Part shown: in pieces, positions 5,761 through 6,023 of the stretch | Position numbering within the stretch: the stretch's first letter is position 1 | Layout of the letters: every line of letters begins with the position of its first letter | Source of the DNA: Frankiales bacterium | Lineage (GTDB): Bacteria > Actinomycetota > Actinomycetes > Mycobacteriales > SCTD01 | NCBI GenBank assembly: GCA_025965755.1 | Contig: JAOPWI010000249.1 | Span: 1-6,023, forward strand | Reading direction: 5' to 3' | DNA length: 6,023 nt | Notes under the pieces: model-generated | What the model was told of the DNA's origin: nothing | The model's database searches: none | The model's input: the letters and a program-made list of their open reading frames with translations, nothing else | Position numbers and translations under genes: made by a program

Positions 5761-6023
5761 GTGCCACGGCCGACAGTCCCGGGCGGCCCGCCGCCGGAAC
5801 TGCTCGCGCCCGAGCCGGTGCTGGACGACCTGCAGGCGCTGGAGCTGTCCCGGCTGTCCGGCCCCGCGGTGCTGGCGCTGACCCGGGGCCTGCTCGCCCA
5901 GCAGCAGCGCCTGCACGCCACCACCCTGGGCGCCCTGTCCGAGCTGGACCGGCGCCAGCTGTTCGCCCTCGACGGCGCCGGGTCGATCCGCGGCTGGCTC
6001 ACGCAGCAGCCGACCGGCCGGCC
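5761..6023 (+). CDS. DUF222/13E12-type protein, N-terminal part (probable HNH endonuclease family); 3' end outside window
   Basis: The frame runs open to the window end and gives 87 residues from the GTG at 5761. After a proline-rich start comes an alpha-helical stretch, LDDLQALELSRLSGPAVLAL, then a segment around RLHATTLGALSELDRRQLFAL and DGAGSIRGWLTQQ. The pattern of a helix ending in ELDRR, then a D-G-x-x-S motif and WL, is characteristic of the DUF222 domain of the actinobacterial 13E12 repeat family. That family usually carries a C-terminal HNH nuclease domain, which would lie outside this window. These multicopy genes are often linked to mobile or SOS-responsive elements. The start is uncertain: the GTG has no clear Shine-Dalgarno sequence and is the only start codon in this frame after the promoter. 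The ATG at 5735 opens a different frame (see findings). Confidence 0.72.
   Translation, partial: MPRPTVPGGPPPELLAPEPVLDDLQALELSRLSGPAVLALTRGLLAQQQRLHATTLGALSELDRRQLFALDGAGSIRGWLTQQPTGR

Noticed and set aside
5219..5767. Overlapping minus-strand frames across the small membrane protein and the following gap
   Set aside because: They are Arg/Pro/Ser-rich with no motif, promoter or ribosome-binding site, whereas the + strand frame at 5232 has two clean hydrophobic helices and a well-placed -10 box.

Overview
The window is very GC-rich, with nearly every codon ending in G or C, GTG starts and leaderless-looking promoters. Protein sequences resemble Streptomyces/Geodermatophilaceae homologues, so a high-GC actinobacterium is likely. 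A Geodermatophilaceae-type genus is possible, but that is inference only. All supported genes lie on the + strand.

Positions 2-4007 hold a branched-chain amino acid locus: the 3' end of ilvD (dihydroxyacid dehydratase), then ilvB, ilvN and ilvC (both acetohydroxyacid synthase subunits and ketol-acid reductoisomerase). IlvBN makes acetolactate/acetohydroxybutyrate, IlvC isomerises and reduces it, and IlvD dehydrates the product to the keto acid precursors of valine, isoleucine and (via ketoisovalerate) leucine. ilvB and ilvN share one base (TGATG). ilvC follows ilvN after 37 nt.

The 208-nt ilvD-ilvB gap is the richest regulatory stretch. In order it holds a 14-bp inverted repeat whose two arms are each operator-like dyads, a TTGACA promoter, an eight-codon Leu/Val-rich leader peptide whose GTG lies at the predicted +1, a hairpin starting at the leader stop codon, and a strong hairpin-plus-U-tract terminator ahead of ilvB. 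This looks like a ribosome-mediated transcription attenuator sensing leucine/valine supply.

A long hairpin (4026-4085) closes the ilv operon. Next come a luciferase-like flavin monooxygenase family gene (4134-5132), a hairpin and triple 8-bp repeat, and a 71-aa two-helix membrane protein gene (5232-5447) that looks leaderless. After about 310 nt without a convincing gene, the window runs into the 5' end of a DUF222/13E12-type (HNH endonuclease family) gene. Its promoter carries a LexA-box-like palindrome with a shortened spacer.

I see no CRISPR array, tRNA, rRNA, insertion sequence or convincing undescribed multi-gene system. The points most worth a second look are the ilvB leader architecture and the odd 5' region of the DUF222 gene.
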